A stretch of DNA of 64,000 nt from Roseiarcus sp963749715 (GTDB lineage Bacteria; Pseudomonadota; Alphaproteobacteria; Rhizobiales; Beijerinckiaceae): positions 637,059-701,058 of the forward strand of contig CAVVNR010000008.1 of NCBI GenBank assembly GCA_963749715.1. The letters run 5' to 3'. The notes beneath the pieces are model-generated. The model had not been told where the DNA came from. It searched no databases and saw nothing but the letters and a program-made list of their open reading frames with translations. A program made the position numbers and the translations under genes. The stretch's first letter is position 1, and each line of letters opens with the position of its first letter. Of the stretch, positions 45,964-55,451 are shown in pieces.

Positions 45964-48900
45964 TCAGTCGGCGGCGCGATCCAACGAGCCGAAATGCTCG
46001 AACACGAACTGGTAGGTCCGCTCGACCTTGTCGTTCCAGACCCGTTCGTCGTAGGCCGGCGGCAGGAGGTCGAATTCCTGCCGGATCGTCTCGCGCACGT
46101 CGGCCTTGGCGTTCTCCTTCAGCCGCCAGTCGAGAATGAACTTCTCGCGCTTGAGCTTCGCCAGCATCTGGCGCGCGATTTTCTTCACCTCCAGTTCTTC
46201 GGCCTTGGTCAGCCTCGGGTCGGGGCGGGTGAGGATGTCGAAGACGGCGAGTTCGTCCTCGTCCAGGCCCTCCTTGAGATGACGCTTTTCCTCCTCGTCG
46301 AGCGTGCGGGTGAAGGCGGTCAGTTCCTCGAACAGACGCTCCACGTCCATGCTGCCGGAATTGTAGCGCTCAATCAGCTCGTTCAGCCGTTCGAGGAGAT
46401 CGATCCGTGTCGGATTGCGGTGCGCCATCGCCCGCGCACGCTCCTCGGTCTGCCCGCGCAGGATTTCGGCCGCGGTCTTCCTTCGCGCCGCCCGCGAAGA
46501 GTTCAGCGAGGCGCTGGAAGTCGAGCGTCGAGAGGTCGAACAGGCGCTCCAAGTCCTCGCCGCTCGGCAGCGGCGCTTCGATCGCCGCGCCGGCGATCGC
46601 TTCGCCGATAAGGCGCTCGATCTCGGCGATGGCGGCGAGCGCGCTCTTTCCCGGCTGCTTCCGCGACATCGTGCGGATCATTTCGGCGACCACCTGCAAG
46701 ACGATCATGTCGCCGCGAAAGGCGTTCGCGGCCGGGTCGGGCAGCACCGCGCGGAACAAAGCCCAGGCGTCGCCGACGAGCCGCAGATAAGCGCGCTTGT
46801 CGTCGTCGCCGCCGAGCAGGTTCTCCGCCGCCTGCTTCAGCGCCGCCTGCCGCTCGAACCCCGCGACCGCGAGAACGTCGGCCGGCTTCACCGACCTTGC
46901 CTCCGCGTAAGTCACCGCCCGGCCGAGGGCGACTTTTAGCGCCGCGACGAGTTCGTCCTTGCCCTCGATCGGGTCGGTCGTCACGCCGGGGCGCGGCTGG
47001 GCGTAGATCGCCAGCGCCTCTTTCAGGTTGCGGAACACCCCAACGTAATCGACGATCAGCCCCGCCTGCTTGCCGGGCGCGACGCGATTGGCGCGCGCGA
47101 TCGTCTGCATCAGCGTGTGGTTCCTCATCGGCTTGTCGATGTAGATGGTCGAGCAGGTCGGCACGTCGAAGCCGGTGATCCACATCGCGCAGACAAAGAC
47201 GAGGCGCAGCGGATCGTTCGGCGCCTTGAACTTCTCGTCCATATCCTCGTTGACCATGCGGCGGCGATGCGGCTCGATCGAAAGGCCCTGCCTCGCCATC
47301 AGCGCGATTTCGTTCTGAGACGAACTGACGATCACCGCCATGTCGGTCTCGCGGAGCCACGCGAGTTGTTCCTCCGCCGCCGCGCGCTCCACGGAGTCGG
47401 CTATTCTCCCGACCCGATCGGCTTCGCGCGCCAGCATGTCCGCCCAATGGCGACTGACGTTGTCGTACATGCGAATCGCGGTTGCCTTGTCAATGGCGAT
47501 GAACATCGCCTTGCCGCGATAGCCGCGCCCGGAGAAATGGCGCACCAGATCGGCCGCGACCCGGTCAAGCCGGTCGGGGTTGGTGATGAGATGGTAGGGC
47601 TTAGCGAAGCGGCGCGCGATGGCGTCTTCTTCGTCTTCGCCAAGATCGGCCTCGTCGATCACGCGGGCGATGTCGTCGCCAAGCTGCTCGTTGGTCAGAT
47701 GCAGCGCCGGCAGGCGGCTTTCGTAATAGAGCGGCACGGTCGCGCCGTCGGCGATCGATTGGGCGAAGTCGTAGATCGACACGTAGTCGCCGAACACTTC
47801 GCGCGTGCGCTCCTCTTCGCCCGCGATCAGCGGCGTGCCGGTGAAGCCGATGAAGGCGGCGTTCGGCAGCGCCGCGCGCATGTTGGCGGCGAGAATGTCG
47901 TACTGGCTGCGGTGCGCCTCGTCGGTGATGACGATGATGTCGCTGCGCGTTCGAGAGCTCGGGGAAAACCTCGCCCCGCGCCGTGCCGAATTTCTGGATC
48001 AGGGTGAAGATGTAGCGCTCGTTGCCGCGCAGAAGCTCCTTCAGATGCTCGCGGCTCTGCGCCTGCACCGACTCGCGCAGCTTCGTCAGTTCGCCGCAGG
48101 CGGCGAAGGTCCCGGCGATCTGGCCGTCGAGTTCGGCGCGGTCGGTGACGATGAGAAAGGTCCAGTCGCCCGGCTTCTTGCGCAGAACCTTGCGGGCGAA
48201 GAACAGCATCGACAGGCTCTTGCCCGAGCCCTGCGTGTGCCAGAAGACGCCGAGCCGGCCCTTGTTCTCGGCGATGTCGTCGACCGCCTTCAGCGCGCGA
48301 TTGACGCCGAGCAGCTGGTGGGTCTTCGCCAGCTTCTTGACCAGGCCGAGCTTGCCCTCCTCGAAGGCGATGAAATTCTCGACAAGGTCGAGAAACCGCG
48401 CCGGCCGGCACGTGCCCTTGATCAGCGTATCGAGGCTGACGGCGCCGGCCTCCTCCTCGTCGTCGATCCGCTTCCATTCGTTGAAGAACTCGAGCGGCGC
48501 ATAGGGCGCGCCGAGCACCGCGTCGAGCCCGTTCGACAGGATGACGAAGGCGTTCGGCGTGAACACCTGCGGAATGGTCGTGCGGTAGTCGGAGAGATTG
48601 CCGTCGTAAGGCGTCGGCCATCGCCCTGTGGCTCGCCTTGAGTTCGACGAACAGCAGCGGCAGGCCGTTGATGAAGCCGACGAGGTCGGCGCGCTTGGTG
48701 TAGAGTTCGCCCGCGAACCAGACCTGCGAGGCGAGGAAGAAGTCGTTGGCCTCCGGATTCTCCCAGTCGATGACGCGGACGATCTCGGTCTTGCGCTCGC
48801 CGCTCTTTCCCCGCACCTCGACCGGGACGCCGTTGCGGATGAGCGCATGGACTTCGGAATTGGCGCGAATGGCGTCGATCGCGCCGCGCTCGCGGGTGAG

Positions 48901-49174
48901 CGCGGTATAGGCGTCGTCAAGCGCGGCGTCGGGCAACGACGGATTGAGCCGCCGCAGCGCCGCTTTGAGCCGGTTCGGCAGGATCGCGTCACGCTTCGAT
49001 CGCGCGGCCTTGCGCGCTGGCGCCGTGGGCGAACTCGCCGAACAGATTGCCGGTCGCCCAGCCGAGTTCGGCGAAGAGCTCGATTGCCGGCTTTTCGACA
49101 AGGTCGGACTCCGAGAACCCGCCAAAGAGCGGCGGGTGCTGCTGGTAGCCGAAGTCGTCGGGGCCCGGGGTCAT
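45964..49174 (-). CDS. hsdR: Type I restriction enzyme subunit R (four frameshifts)
   Basis: ATP-dependent translocase/endonuclease of a type I system, about 1069 residues when restored. It starts MTPGPDDFGYQQHPPLFGGF at 49174. Shifts at about 49012, 48609, 47946 and 46481 are each compatible with one extra base. The nuclease region has RADLVGFINGLPLLFVELK (PD-ExK). Helicase motifs: FWHTQGSGKSLSM (Walker A), ITDEAHR (DEAH, readable only after the third shift), FIGFTGTPLI and ITGFDVPTCSTIYIDKPMRNHTLMQTIARANR. The C-terminal part (LAELFAGGAKKTAAEILRGQ, then NPTRIDLLERLNELIERYNSG) is the subunit-interaction domain. Four shifts in one gene could mean real inactivation, but the pattern matches the window-wide error type. 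Confidence 0.92.
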
Positions 49175-49195
49175 GGCCCGATAAGCGGTTCCCCC

Positions 49196-49280
49196 GTCAT
49201 TGCGAGGAGCGCAGCGACGAAGCAATCCATGCGATCGAGAGGCGGCGGCCGATGGATTGCTTCGCTGCGCTCGCAATGAC
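49196..49280. repeat. REP-type inverted repeat between hsdR and hsdS
   Basis: The left arm begins GTCATTGCGAG at 49196 and includes CGAAGCAATCCAT. The right arm runs ATGGATTGCTTCG to CTCGCAATGAC ending at 49280. The arms are near-perfect reverse complements around a short GC-rich centre. This is a widespread dispersed palindrome type in Alphaproteobacteria. Here it fills the whole hsdS-hsdR junction. Confidence 0.85.
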
Positions 49281-49287
49281 GGCGCTC

Positions 49288-50493
49288 TCACTCCGCAGCC
49301 TCCGGCAGGGTGGCGGCGGACCGGCTGACGTCGATTTCGCCTGAGATGAGCTTGGGAAGGAGCAGGTCGCGCTGGGCGCCGAGGTTGGCGGATTGACTGA
49401 CCAAGGTTTGCCGGAGCTTGAAGATCGGCTCGGCAATTTGAGCGTACAAGCCGAGCAATTTGTCGCTAGGCTGTACGACCTGAATCGCTAAGGCTTGCGA
49501 ACGATTGAGTCCCGGGACGGCCGCGTCGCTGTTCAAGAACCGCTGTCGGAGGAGGAGATGATAAACGAAGGGCAGCGGTAAGGCGGTGTCCACGAAGAAT
49601 ACGGTGTCGATTGGGTAGAACGACTGTTCCGACCAATGGACGCTTCCAACATTGCCCTTTCGCCCTACGATGATCCCGGGACCTTTGACGAGGAAGCTTG
49701 AGTGCGTCCCCACGACGCCGCTTGAGCCGTAGACGGGAAATGGCCCGTCCTGTCGTTGGTCAGCTTTGAGCGCCCTGCCGTACCTTAGGTCGAGGAGATC
49801 GCCCAACCGCTTCACTTCCCACCCCTTCGGGATCGGCCCGACCGCGCTATCGACCATCGGCAGGCCCTCGCAGCCGGGGGCGCGGAAATGGACGAACCAT
49901 TCCTCGAAAATGCGCCTCGCCATCTCCTCCAGGACCGCGATCCGCCGCGTGTTGTTTTCGATGAGGTCGTCGTAGGCGTAGAGGATCGCCCCGATCCGCT
50001 CCTGGGTCTCGCGTGAGGGCAACTTAATGTCTTCGCTTGTAGCGAATGTAGTGTATTGGAACCGAGCGACACCGGTATGCTGAGTGTGGTATTTTCTCAG
50101 TGTGCCGTCTTCGTACATTGACTGAAGTTTCCAGAAGAGAAACGGCGGGTCGATCTTGCTACTATCGACACGAAGAAACCGCGCAAAACTTGCGGGCACT
50201 AATGGGCGGTCAGCCTGCGCTATCCTTGCAGCGTTCACAAAGACAGTACGTCCGGTCGGACGGTCTTTTGACCCTCCTGCCGTCTCGATGATTATGTCGT
50301 TGGCCTGAAGGGTCTTTCGTTCTGCGTGTCCCTTTTTGATATGTCGGACTGGGAGGTTGTCGATCGTGCCCAAACGGAAGTGCTCGAAGTCTGTCCCTCG
50401 TACCACGCGCATTTCAACAGTTTCGTCTGAGGGTTCGCCATCTCCCCATTCGCCGTCCTTTGTTCGGACAAGCAGGTCGCGAAGAAGCGTCAT
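49288..50493 (-). CDS. hsdS: Type I restriction system specificity subunit S
   Basis: Target-recognition subunit, 401 residues, directing both HsdM and HsdR. It has the two-repeat plan. Target-recognition domain 1 is N-terminal, ending in the conserved helical spacer TQERIGAILYAYDDLIENN (then RIAVLEEMARRIFEEWF). Domain 2 begins GPIPKGWEVKRLGDLLDL, continues GPFPVYGSSGVVGTHSSFL and GIIVGRKGNVGSVHW, and ends in the second helix LLLPKLISGEIDVS. The start is the ATG at 50493, sharing one base with the hsdM stop; a GTG one codon earlier is possible. Confidence 0.92.
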   Translation of the reverse strand: MTLLRDLLVRTKDGEWGDGEPSDETVEMRVVRGTDFEHFRLGTIDNLPVRHIKKGHAERKTLQANDIIIETAGGSKDRPTGRTVFVNAARIAQADRPLVPASFARFLRVDSSKIDPPFLFWKLQSMYEDGTLRKYHTQHTGVARFQYTTFATSEDIKLPSRETQERIGAILYAYDDLIENNTRRIAVLEEMARRIFEEWFVHFRAPGCEGLPMVDSAVGPIPKGWEVKRLGDLLDLRYGRALKADQRQDGPFPVYGSSGVVGTHSSFLVKGPGIIVGRKGNVGSVHWSEQSFYPIDTVFFVDTALPLPFVYHLLLRQRFLNSDAAVPGLNRSQALAIQVVQPSDKLLGLYAQIAEPIFKLRQTLVSQSANLGAQRDLLLPKLISGEIDVSRSAATLPEAAE

Positions 50494-52050
50494 CACACGC
50501 CTACAAAAAGGTTGACGAAGTTGACGCCAATTCGAGCCTCAAGTTCGCGCGCCTCCCCCGTCAGCCTCTCGAACTCCTCCTGCAATTCCTCCAGCTTCTC
50601 CCGAAAGTCCTCCGCGTCCGCCCCCCGCGCCGTCGCGCCGACGTAGCGGCCCGGATTGAGGCTAAAGCCCTGCGCCGCGATCTCCGCGAGGCTCCCCGCC
50701 TTGCAAAGACCGGGAACGTCGGCGTAGGCCTTCGCAAGGCCGCGCTCGTCGAGCAGCGTATAGGAATTGTGAAAGAGTTCCGTCGCCTCACCGCGCCACA
50801 GCCGCACGATGTTGGCCAGAAACTCGACTTGCGCGGGCGTGAACTCGCGGTGCGCCCGGTCGATCTGGCGAAAGACGTGCCGCGCGTCGATGAACAGCAC
50901 CTGATCTTTTCGCGCCGTCTTCGCCTTGCCCTTGTCGAAGAACCACAGCGTGCAGGGCAGCGTGACGGTGTAGAAGAAATTCGGCCCGACCGAGACGATG
51001 CAATCGACGGTTCCGCTCTCGATCAGGCTCTTGCGGATATCGAGTTCGGTCCCGCGCGCGTCGGCCGCGGAATTCGCCATGACGAAGCCGGCGCGGCCCT
51101 TCTCGTTCAGCGCCGACCAGAACATTTCGATCCAGAGATAATTGCGCGTTGTCGGGCTTCGGCAGGCCGAACGGAAAGCGGTCCTTGCGCTTGCGGATCG
51201 CGTCCTTCTCCTTATCGACGCCGTCGACGTTGAACGGCGGATTGGCCATGACGAAATCGAACTGGCCGACGATCGGGAACGGCTCTTCATAGTAAGAGTT
51301 GGCCTCTTTGATCGTCCCTGCGAGGCCGTGCACCGCGAGGTTCATCCGCGCCAGACGCTGCGTCTCGCTGACCTTCTCGATACCGAAGATCGACAGCTCC
51401 TTTTCCGGCTCGCGCTTGTGTGCGCGGACGAAATCCGCTGAATGGACGAACATGCCGCCCGACCCGCAGGCCGGGTCGAGGATGCGGCCGTGGTAGGGCT
51501 CGATGATCTCGACGATCAGCCGCACGATGCTCGCGGGCGTGTAGTACTCGCCGCCCTTCTGCATCTCCTGCAGGGCGAACGAGCCCATGAAATATTCATA
51601 GACCCGCCCGAAGGCGTCGCCGTCGATGTCGAGCGGGGCCAGCGTCTTGATGAGTTCGCGCAAGATGTCGTCGCCGACCGCGCCGTAGTTCTTGGGCAGC
51701 GCGTCGGCGAGGTCCGGATTGTTGCGCTCGATGTCGTCCATGGCGCTGTTCAGCGCCCGGCCGAGGTTCGAGCCTTCAGGCAATTTGAGAAGATGCGAGA
51801 AACGAGCCTCGGGCGTCAGGTAGATGACGCCGCGCGCCTTGAAGGCGTCCGGCGTCGGCGCGCCGAGGCGGCTTCCCGGTCGCGGCTGAAGCGCCTTCTC
51901 CGCCTCCGCGAACCGCCCGTCTGCATAGCGCAGGAAGAGAAGCCCGAGCACGGGCCGGGAATATTCCGAGGGCTTCAGCCCCGAGTTCGCGCGCAACTGA
52001 TCGGCGACGGCCCAAAGCCGCCGCTCGACGTCCCCGTTTTCCGCTGCCAC
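50493..52050 (-). CDS. hsdM: Type I restriction system DNA methyltransferase M (one frameshift)
   Basis: N6-adenine methyltransferase, about 518 residues. The start is taken as the GTG at 52050 (GGAGGGCGGG upstream); a TTG six codons earlier is open but weaker. Helical N-domain LWAVADQLRANSGLKPSEY, SAM motif I LDPACGSGGMFVHSADFV and catalytic motif NPPF in FDFVMANPPFNVDG. At about 51145 an extra base changes frame after PKPDNA; NYLWIEMFWSALNEKGRAGFVMANSAAD continues, with the C-terminal domain to VNFVNLFVGV. Order is hsdM-hsdS-hsdR. Confidence 0.93.
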
Positions 52051-52155
52051 CCCGCCCTCCGAATCCAACTCAGCACAGTTGATTCCGGAAAGGACGCCAA
52101 ATCAAGCGGTGAGCTCAGGCGCGGAGAAGGTGAGGCTGCGCGCGCGATTAACTCG

Positions 52156-52228
52156 CCTGTTAGCGAGCAAAAATCTCCCTGTTCGCGCGAACAAAAGCCC
52201 CTGTTCGGGCGAAAAATCTCCCTGATAA
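52156..52228. repeat. 22-bp tandem repeats beside parS
   Basis: CCTGTT or CCTGAT begins imperfect units at 52156, 52178, 52200 and 52221, a 22/22/21-base period. Units share the plan CCTGTT, then a GCG-rich element, then (A)CAAAA or GAAAAATCTC. The array ends 15 bases before the parS palindrome. Its function is unknown; comparable arrays are scattered in alphaproteobacterial genomes. Confidence 0.75.
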
Positions 52229-52242
52229 GAATCCGGCGTAAG

Positions 52243-52258
52243 TGTTTCACGTGAAACA
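52243..52258. other. parS centromere-like site
   Basis: TGTTTCACGTGAAACA is a perfect 16-bp palindrome identical to the bacterial parS consensus for chromosomal ParB; the symmetry extends two more bases on each side (52241-52260). Chromosomal parS sites cluster near the replication origin, so the window is probably origin-proximal. parA and parB are not present here. Confidence 0.93.
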
Positions 52259-52265
52259 CTTTTCG

Positions 52266-52540
52266 CGCGGTCACGCCCGCGAAGGCGGGCGTCCAGGGCG
52301 CGCTCCGGTTACGGGAGGAGGCCTGCCGCGCCTGGACCCCCGCTTTCGCGGGATTGGGATAAGCGCGAACCCATCCGGCGGCGCCCGCTGACCTCGTCCT
52401 GAGGGCGCCGAAGGCGCGTCTCGAAGAGCCTGCCCCGAGCCCGCGGAGGGGACGATCCAGCGGACGCAACGTTAAGCGCGCACGGAAGCATCCTTCGAGG
52501 GCCACGCTTGCGCGTGGCCACCTTGAGGCATGAGGGTGCA
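52266..52540. repeat. Dispersed palindromic repeats between parS and leuA
   Basis: Two repeat types follow parS. The first has CGCCCGC/GCGGGCG arms at 52274-52291 and a partner arm with CCCCGCTTTCGCGGG at about 52338-52352. The second, about 52389-52540, contains GGCGCCGAAGGCGC and the hairpin GGCCACGC/GCGTGGCC at 52500-52519, bounded by CCTGAGG and CTTGAGG-like ends. Together with the tandem repeats and parS they fill the approximately 500-base hsdM-leuA gap; no gene is seen. Confidence 0.7.
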
Positions 52541-52553
52541 AGAACTCGTGCGC

Positions 52554-54236
52554 CTAAGCCCTCCCCTCGCGGCGCATGAGCCGCATCACCGCGCTCAAGC
52601 TCGCCTTGAGCGAGGCCATCACGATGTTCGGGTCCATCCCCACCCCATGCAGCGTGCGCCCTTCGGCGTCCTGGATCTCGACATAGCTCGCGGCCGTCGC
52701 ATTGGCGCCGCGGCCGACCGCGTGCTCGTGATAGTCGATGAACGAGAACTCGACCCTGAACGCCTTCTTGAGCGCGTCGACGAACGCGTCGATCGGGCCG
52801 TTACCCGCCCCTTCGATGGTGAAGGTCGCGCCGTCCGCCTTGCGCAGGGTCGCGACGAGCTCGCGATTGTCGGGGCTGGTCGGAACCGTCTGCTGCTTGA
52901 TCAGCGTCATCGGCGCGTCGTCGAGCAGATAGGTCTGGCGGAAAAGCGCCCACAAGTCCGGCGAGGTCAGCTCCTTGCCGTCGGCGTCCATGCGCTCCTG
53001 GGCGATCTTCGAGAACTCGACCTGGAGCGAGCGCGGCAGGTCGAGCCCGTGATCGGCGCGCAGGATATAGGCCATGCCGCCCTTGCCGGACTGGCTGTTG
53101 ATGCGGATCACCGCCTCGTAGTCGCGCCCGACGTCCTTCGGGTCGATCGGCAGGTAGGGGACGAGGAACAGCGGATCGTTGCGCTTTTCCTGGGCGTCGA
53201 AGCCCTTCTTGATCGCGTCCTGATGCGAGCCGGAGAAGGCGGTGTAGACCAGTTCGCCGACATAAGGGTGGCGCTGATGCACCGGCAATTGATTGCAGTG
53301 CTCGGCGATCTCCTTGACCGCATTGACGTCGCGCAGGTCGAGCCCCGGATCGACCCCTTGAGTGAAGAGGTTCAAGGCCATGGTGATTATGTCGACGTTG
53401 CCGGTGCGCTCGCCGTTGCCGAACAAGGTGCCCTCGACCCGCTCGGCGCCGGCCATGAGCGCCAGCTCCGCCGCCGCAACCGCGGTGCCGCGATCGTTGT
53501 GGGGGTGGACCGAGAGGATGACGCTTGAGCGATCGGAGATGCGCCGGCCGAACCACTCGAACTGGTCGGCGTAGGTGTTGGGCGTCGCCATTTCGACCGT
53601 CGCCGGCAGGTTGAGGATCAGCCGCCGCTCGGCCGTCGGCTTGATGACGTCCTTGACCGCCTCGCAGATATCGAGCGCGAAATCGAGCTCGGTGCCGGTG
53701 AAGCTCTCGGGCGAGTATTCGAACTGGAAGTCCGCGCCCGGAGCGGCGCTCGCCAGCGCCTTGACCTGCCTGGCCGCGCTGACCGCGATTTCGGTCACCC
53801 CCTTGCGGTCGGTCTTGAACACGACCTCGCGCTGCAAGGTCGAGGTCGAGTTGTAGAAGTGGACGATGACCTTCTTGGCGCCCTTGACCGCCTCGAACGT
53901 GCGCTCGATGAGTTCTGGGCGGCACTGGGTCAAAACCTGGATCGCGACGTCGTCGGGGATCGCGCCGCTCTCGATGATCGAGCGGACGAAATCGAAGTCG
54001 GTCTGCGAGGCGGACGGAAAGGCGACCTCGATCTCCTTGAACCCCATGCCGACGAGGAGAGCGAACATGCGGTTCTTGCGGTCGACGCCCATCGGCTCGA
54101 CGAGCGCCTGATTGCCGTCACGCAAGTCGACCGAGCACCAGATCGGCGCCTTGTCGATGACCCGCGACGGCCATTGGCGGTCGGGCAGGATGATTGGCGC
54201 ATAGGCGCGGTATTTCTGGATGGGCATCTGTGTCAT
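52554..54236 (-). CDS. leuA: 2-isopropylmalate synthase (LeuA2 long form)
   Basis: First committed enzyme of leucine synthesis, condensing acetyl-CoA with 2-ketoisovalerate. 560 residues from the ATG at 54236 (MTQMPIQKYRAYAPI); the ATG at 54227 is an alternative. Catalytic motifs: SVDLRDGNQALVEPM, the metal-binding SVHPHNDRGTAVAAAEL and GTLFGNGERTGNVDI. The C-terminal regulatory domain (from about residue 430) should mediate leucine feedback inhibition. It is monocistronic here. A strong hairpin lies about 100 bases upstream. Confidence 0.96.
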   Translation of the reverse strand: MTQMPIQKYRAYAPIILPDRQWPSRVIDKAPIWCSVDLRDGNQALVEPMGVDRKNRMFALLVGMGFKEIEVAFPSASQTDFDFVRSIIESGAIPDDVAIQVLTQCRPELIERTFEAVKGAKKVIVHFYNSTSTLQREVVFKTDRKGVTEIAVSAARQVKALASAAPGADFQFEYSPESFTGTELDFALDICEAVKDVIKPTAERRLILNLPATVEMATPNTYADQFEWFGRRISDRSSVILSVHPHNDRGTAVAAAELALMAGAERVEGTLFGNGERTGNVDIITMALNLFTQGVDPGLDLRDVNAVKEIAEHCNQLPVHQRHPYVGELVYTAFSGSHQDAIKKGFDAQEKRNDPLFLVPYLPIDPKDVGRDYEAVIRINSQSGKGGMAYILRADHGLDLPRSLQVEFSKIAQERMDADGKELTSPDLWALFRQTYLLDDAPMTLIKQQTVPTSPDNRELVATLRKADGATFTIEGAGNGPIDAFVDALKKAFRVEFSFIDYHEHAVGRGANATAASYVEIQDAEGRTLHGVGMDPNIVMASLKASLSAVMRLMRREGRA

Positions 54237-54332
54237 GGGCTTGACCCTGGAAGCAGCGCCGCGGCCCCAGTCGGAGCGAGCCGGCGGCGAACGGCCTGTC
54301 AATTTGAGAAAGGCTGAGGCGAATTTATGCGT

Positions 54333-54355
54333 CCCGGCGCGTCTAACGCGCCGGG
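54333..54355. terminator. Hairpin between gntR and leuA
   Basis: CCCGGCGCGT (54333-54342) and ACGCGCCGGG (54346-54355) are perfect inverted repeats with a 3-base loop. There is no T run, so it may be a factor-assisted terminator of the gntR transcript or a structured part of the leuA leader. No leucine-rich leader peptide was seen. Confidence 0.5.
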
Positions 54356-54420
54356 CGGCTAAGGGTGAGGGTCGTCGACCGCATTCGCATGAGGCTATCA
54401 ATCAGAGACGGCGACGAAAA

Positions 54421-55323
54421 TCAAGGCTTTCGCCCGAGTTCTCCGATCGAGGCCATGAGCGTCGCGCGGGCGGTCGCCATATGGGCGCGGCAGCTTTCCG
54501 TCGCCCGCGCCCGGTCCCGGCTTTGGAGCCCGTCGATATAGATCAGGTGTTCGCGCATGGCGGCGATGTTGCGCTTCTTCTCGTCGCGTTTGTTCCATTG
54601 ATAATGATAGTGGAAGATCATCGATATGAGATCGTAGAAGCTCACGATAAAGCGGTTGCGCGAAGCATCGTTGATGAGGCGATGGAACCGCTCGTCGAGC
54701 TCCGAGAAGTCGGCAAATCGGCTTTCCGCCTCATCGAGCAGCACGAGATGCTCCTGCTTGATGCGCCCGAGCGCTCCCCAAGCCGGATCGTCAGGCGCGA
54801 GCGCGACGAACCGTTGCGCCGAGCGCAGTTCGAACATTTCCCGCACCTCGAACAGTTCCTCGGCGAATTCGTTGGTGAAGCCCTTGAACGCCCAGCTTCC
54901 GCTCGGCCGGCGCTCAAGAAGTCCGAACTGGCTGAAGCGGTTGAGATAGTCGCGGATCGCCGAGGTCGAGACGCCGAACTGGCGCGCCAGTTCGAGCCCA
55001 TTGATCTGCTGGCCGGGCTTGCAGTCGCCGTCCAGGATCCACTTCATGAACCGCTTTTCGACGATCGCGCCGAGCTGCTCGGTCTCGAGGCCGGGGTAGA
55101 GGTCGGTTGGAACGGGGCGGCGCAGAAGCACCTTGCGCCTGCCGTCATGGGCCAGGATTCCCTTCCCCGCCAGCGTCGCCAGGACGGCGCGGACTGTCGT
55201 CCGGCTGACCGCGAGCGCTTCCGCCCAGTAAGGCTCGGATCCGATATCGGAGCCGATCGCACAGGCGCCGAGGCGCGCCAGCCATTGATTGTGAGCCCGC
55301 TTGAAGACGGTGTTGGTCTTCAC
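54421..55323 (-). CDS. GntR-family (FCD) regulator with an extra N-terminal winged helix
   Basis: A 300-residue regulator, divergent from the sugar-acid operon. Unusually there seem to be two winged helix-turn-helix units. One is at about residues 30-70 (YWAEALAVSRTTVRAVLATLAGKGILAHDGRRKVLLRR). The canonical GntR one is at about 85-150 (GQQINGLELARQFGVSTSAIRDYLNRFSQFGLLER). An FCD effector domain follows (ELFEVREMFELRSAQRFV; DERFHRLINDASRNRF; the HYHYQWN histidines suit metal binding). Start is a GTG at 55323. It probably senses a sugar acid and controls the genes at 55452-61373. Confidence 0.88.
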   Translation of the reverse strand: MKTNTVFKRAHNQWLARLGACAIGSDIGSEPYWAEALAVSRTTVRAVLATLAGKGILAHDGRRKVLLRRPVPTDLYPGLETEQLGAIVEKRFMKWILDGDCKPGQQINGLELARQFGVSTSAIRDYLNRFSQFGLLERRPSGSWAFKGFTNEFAEELFEVREMFELRSAQRFVALAPDDPAWGALGRIKQEHLVLLDEAESRFADFSELDERFHRLINDASRNRFIVSFYDLISMIFHYHYQWNKRDEKKRNIAAMREHLIYIDGLQSRDRARATESCRAHMATARATLMASIGELGRKP

Positions 55324-55366
55324 CTCGCGGCGCCCTCCGATTTGGCCTGTCTTTGGCGACTGGCGA

Positions 55367-55378
55367 TTTTATATAAAA
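55367..55378. promoter_or_regulatory. AT palindrome in the divergent gntR/operon promoter region
   Basis: TTTTATATAAAA is a perfect 12-bp palindrome in an otherwise GC-rich, 125-bp gap between gntR and the dehydrogenase operon. It could be a GntR operator or a -10 element; the sequence alone does not decide. Confidence 0.4.
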
Positions 55379-55451
55379 AACAGATTGACTCGCCCGATGG
55401 CAAGAGGTTTTTGTCCATAACATACAGAAGCGCCGGTTTGGGAGGGCGGTG

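Noticed and set aside
45964..46428. Separate small gene encoding a DUF3387-like protein
   Set aside because: It is the C-terminal part of hsdR displaced by an extra base near 46481, not an independent gene.
54237..54401. Leucine-codon leader peptide controlling leuA
   Set aside because: No short frame with consecutive leucine codons lies upstream; only a hairpin without a T run is present.
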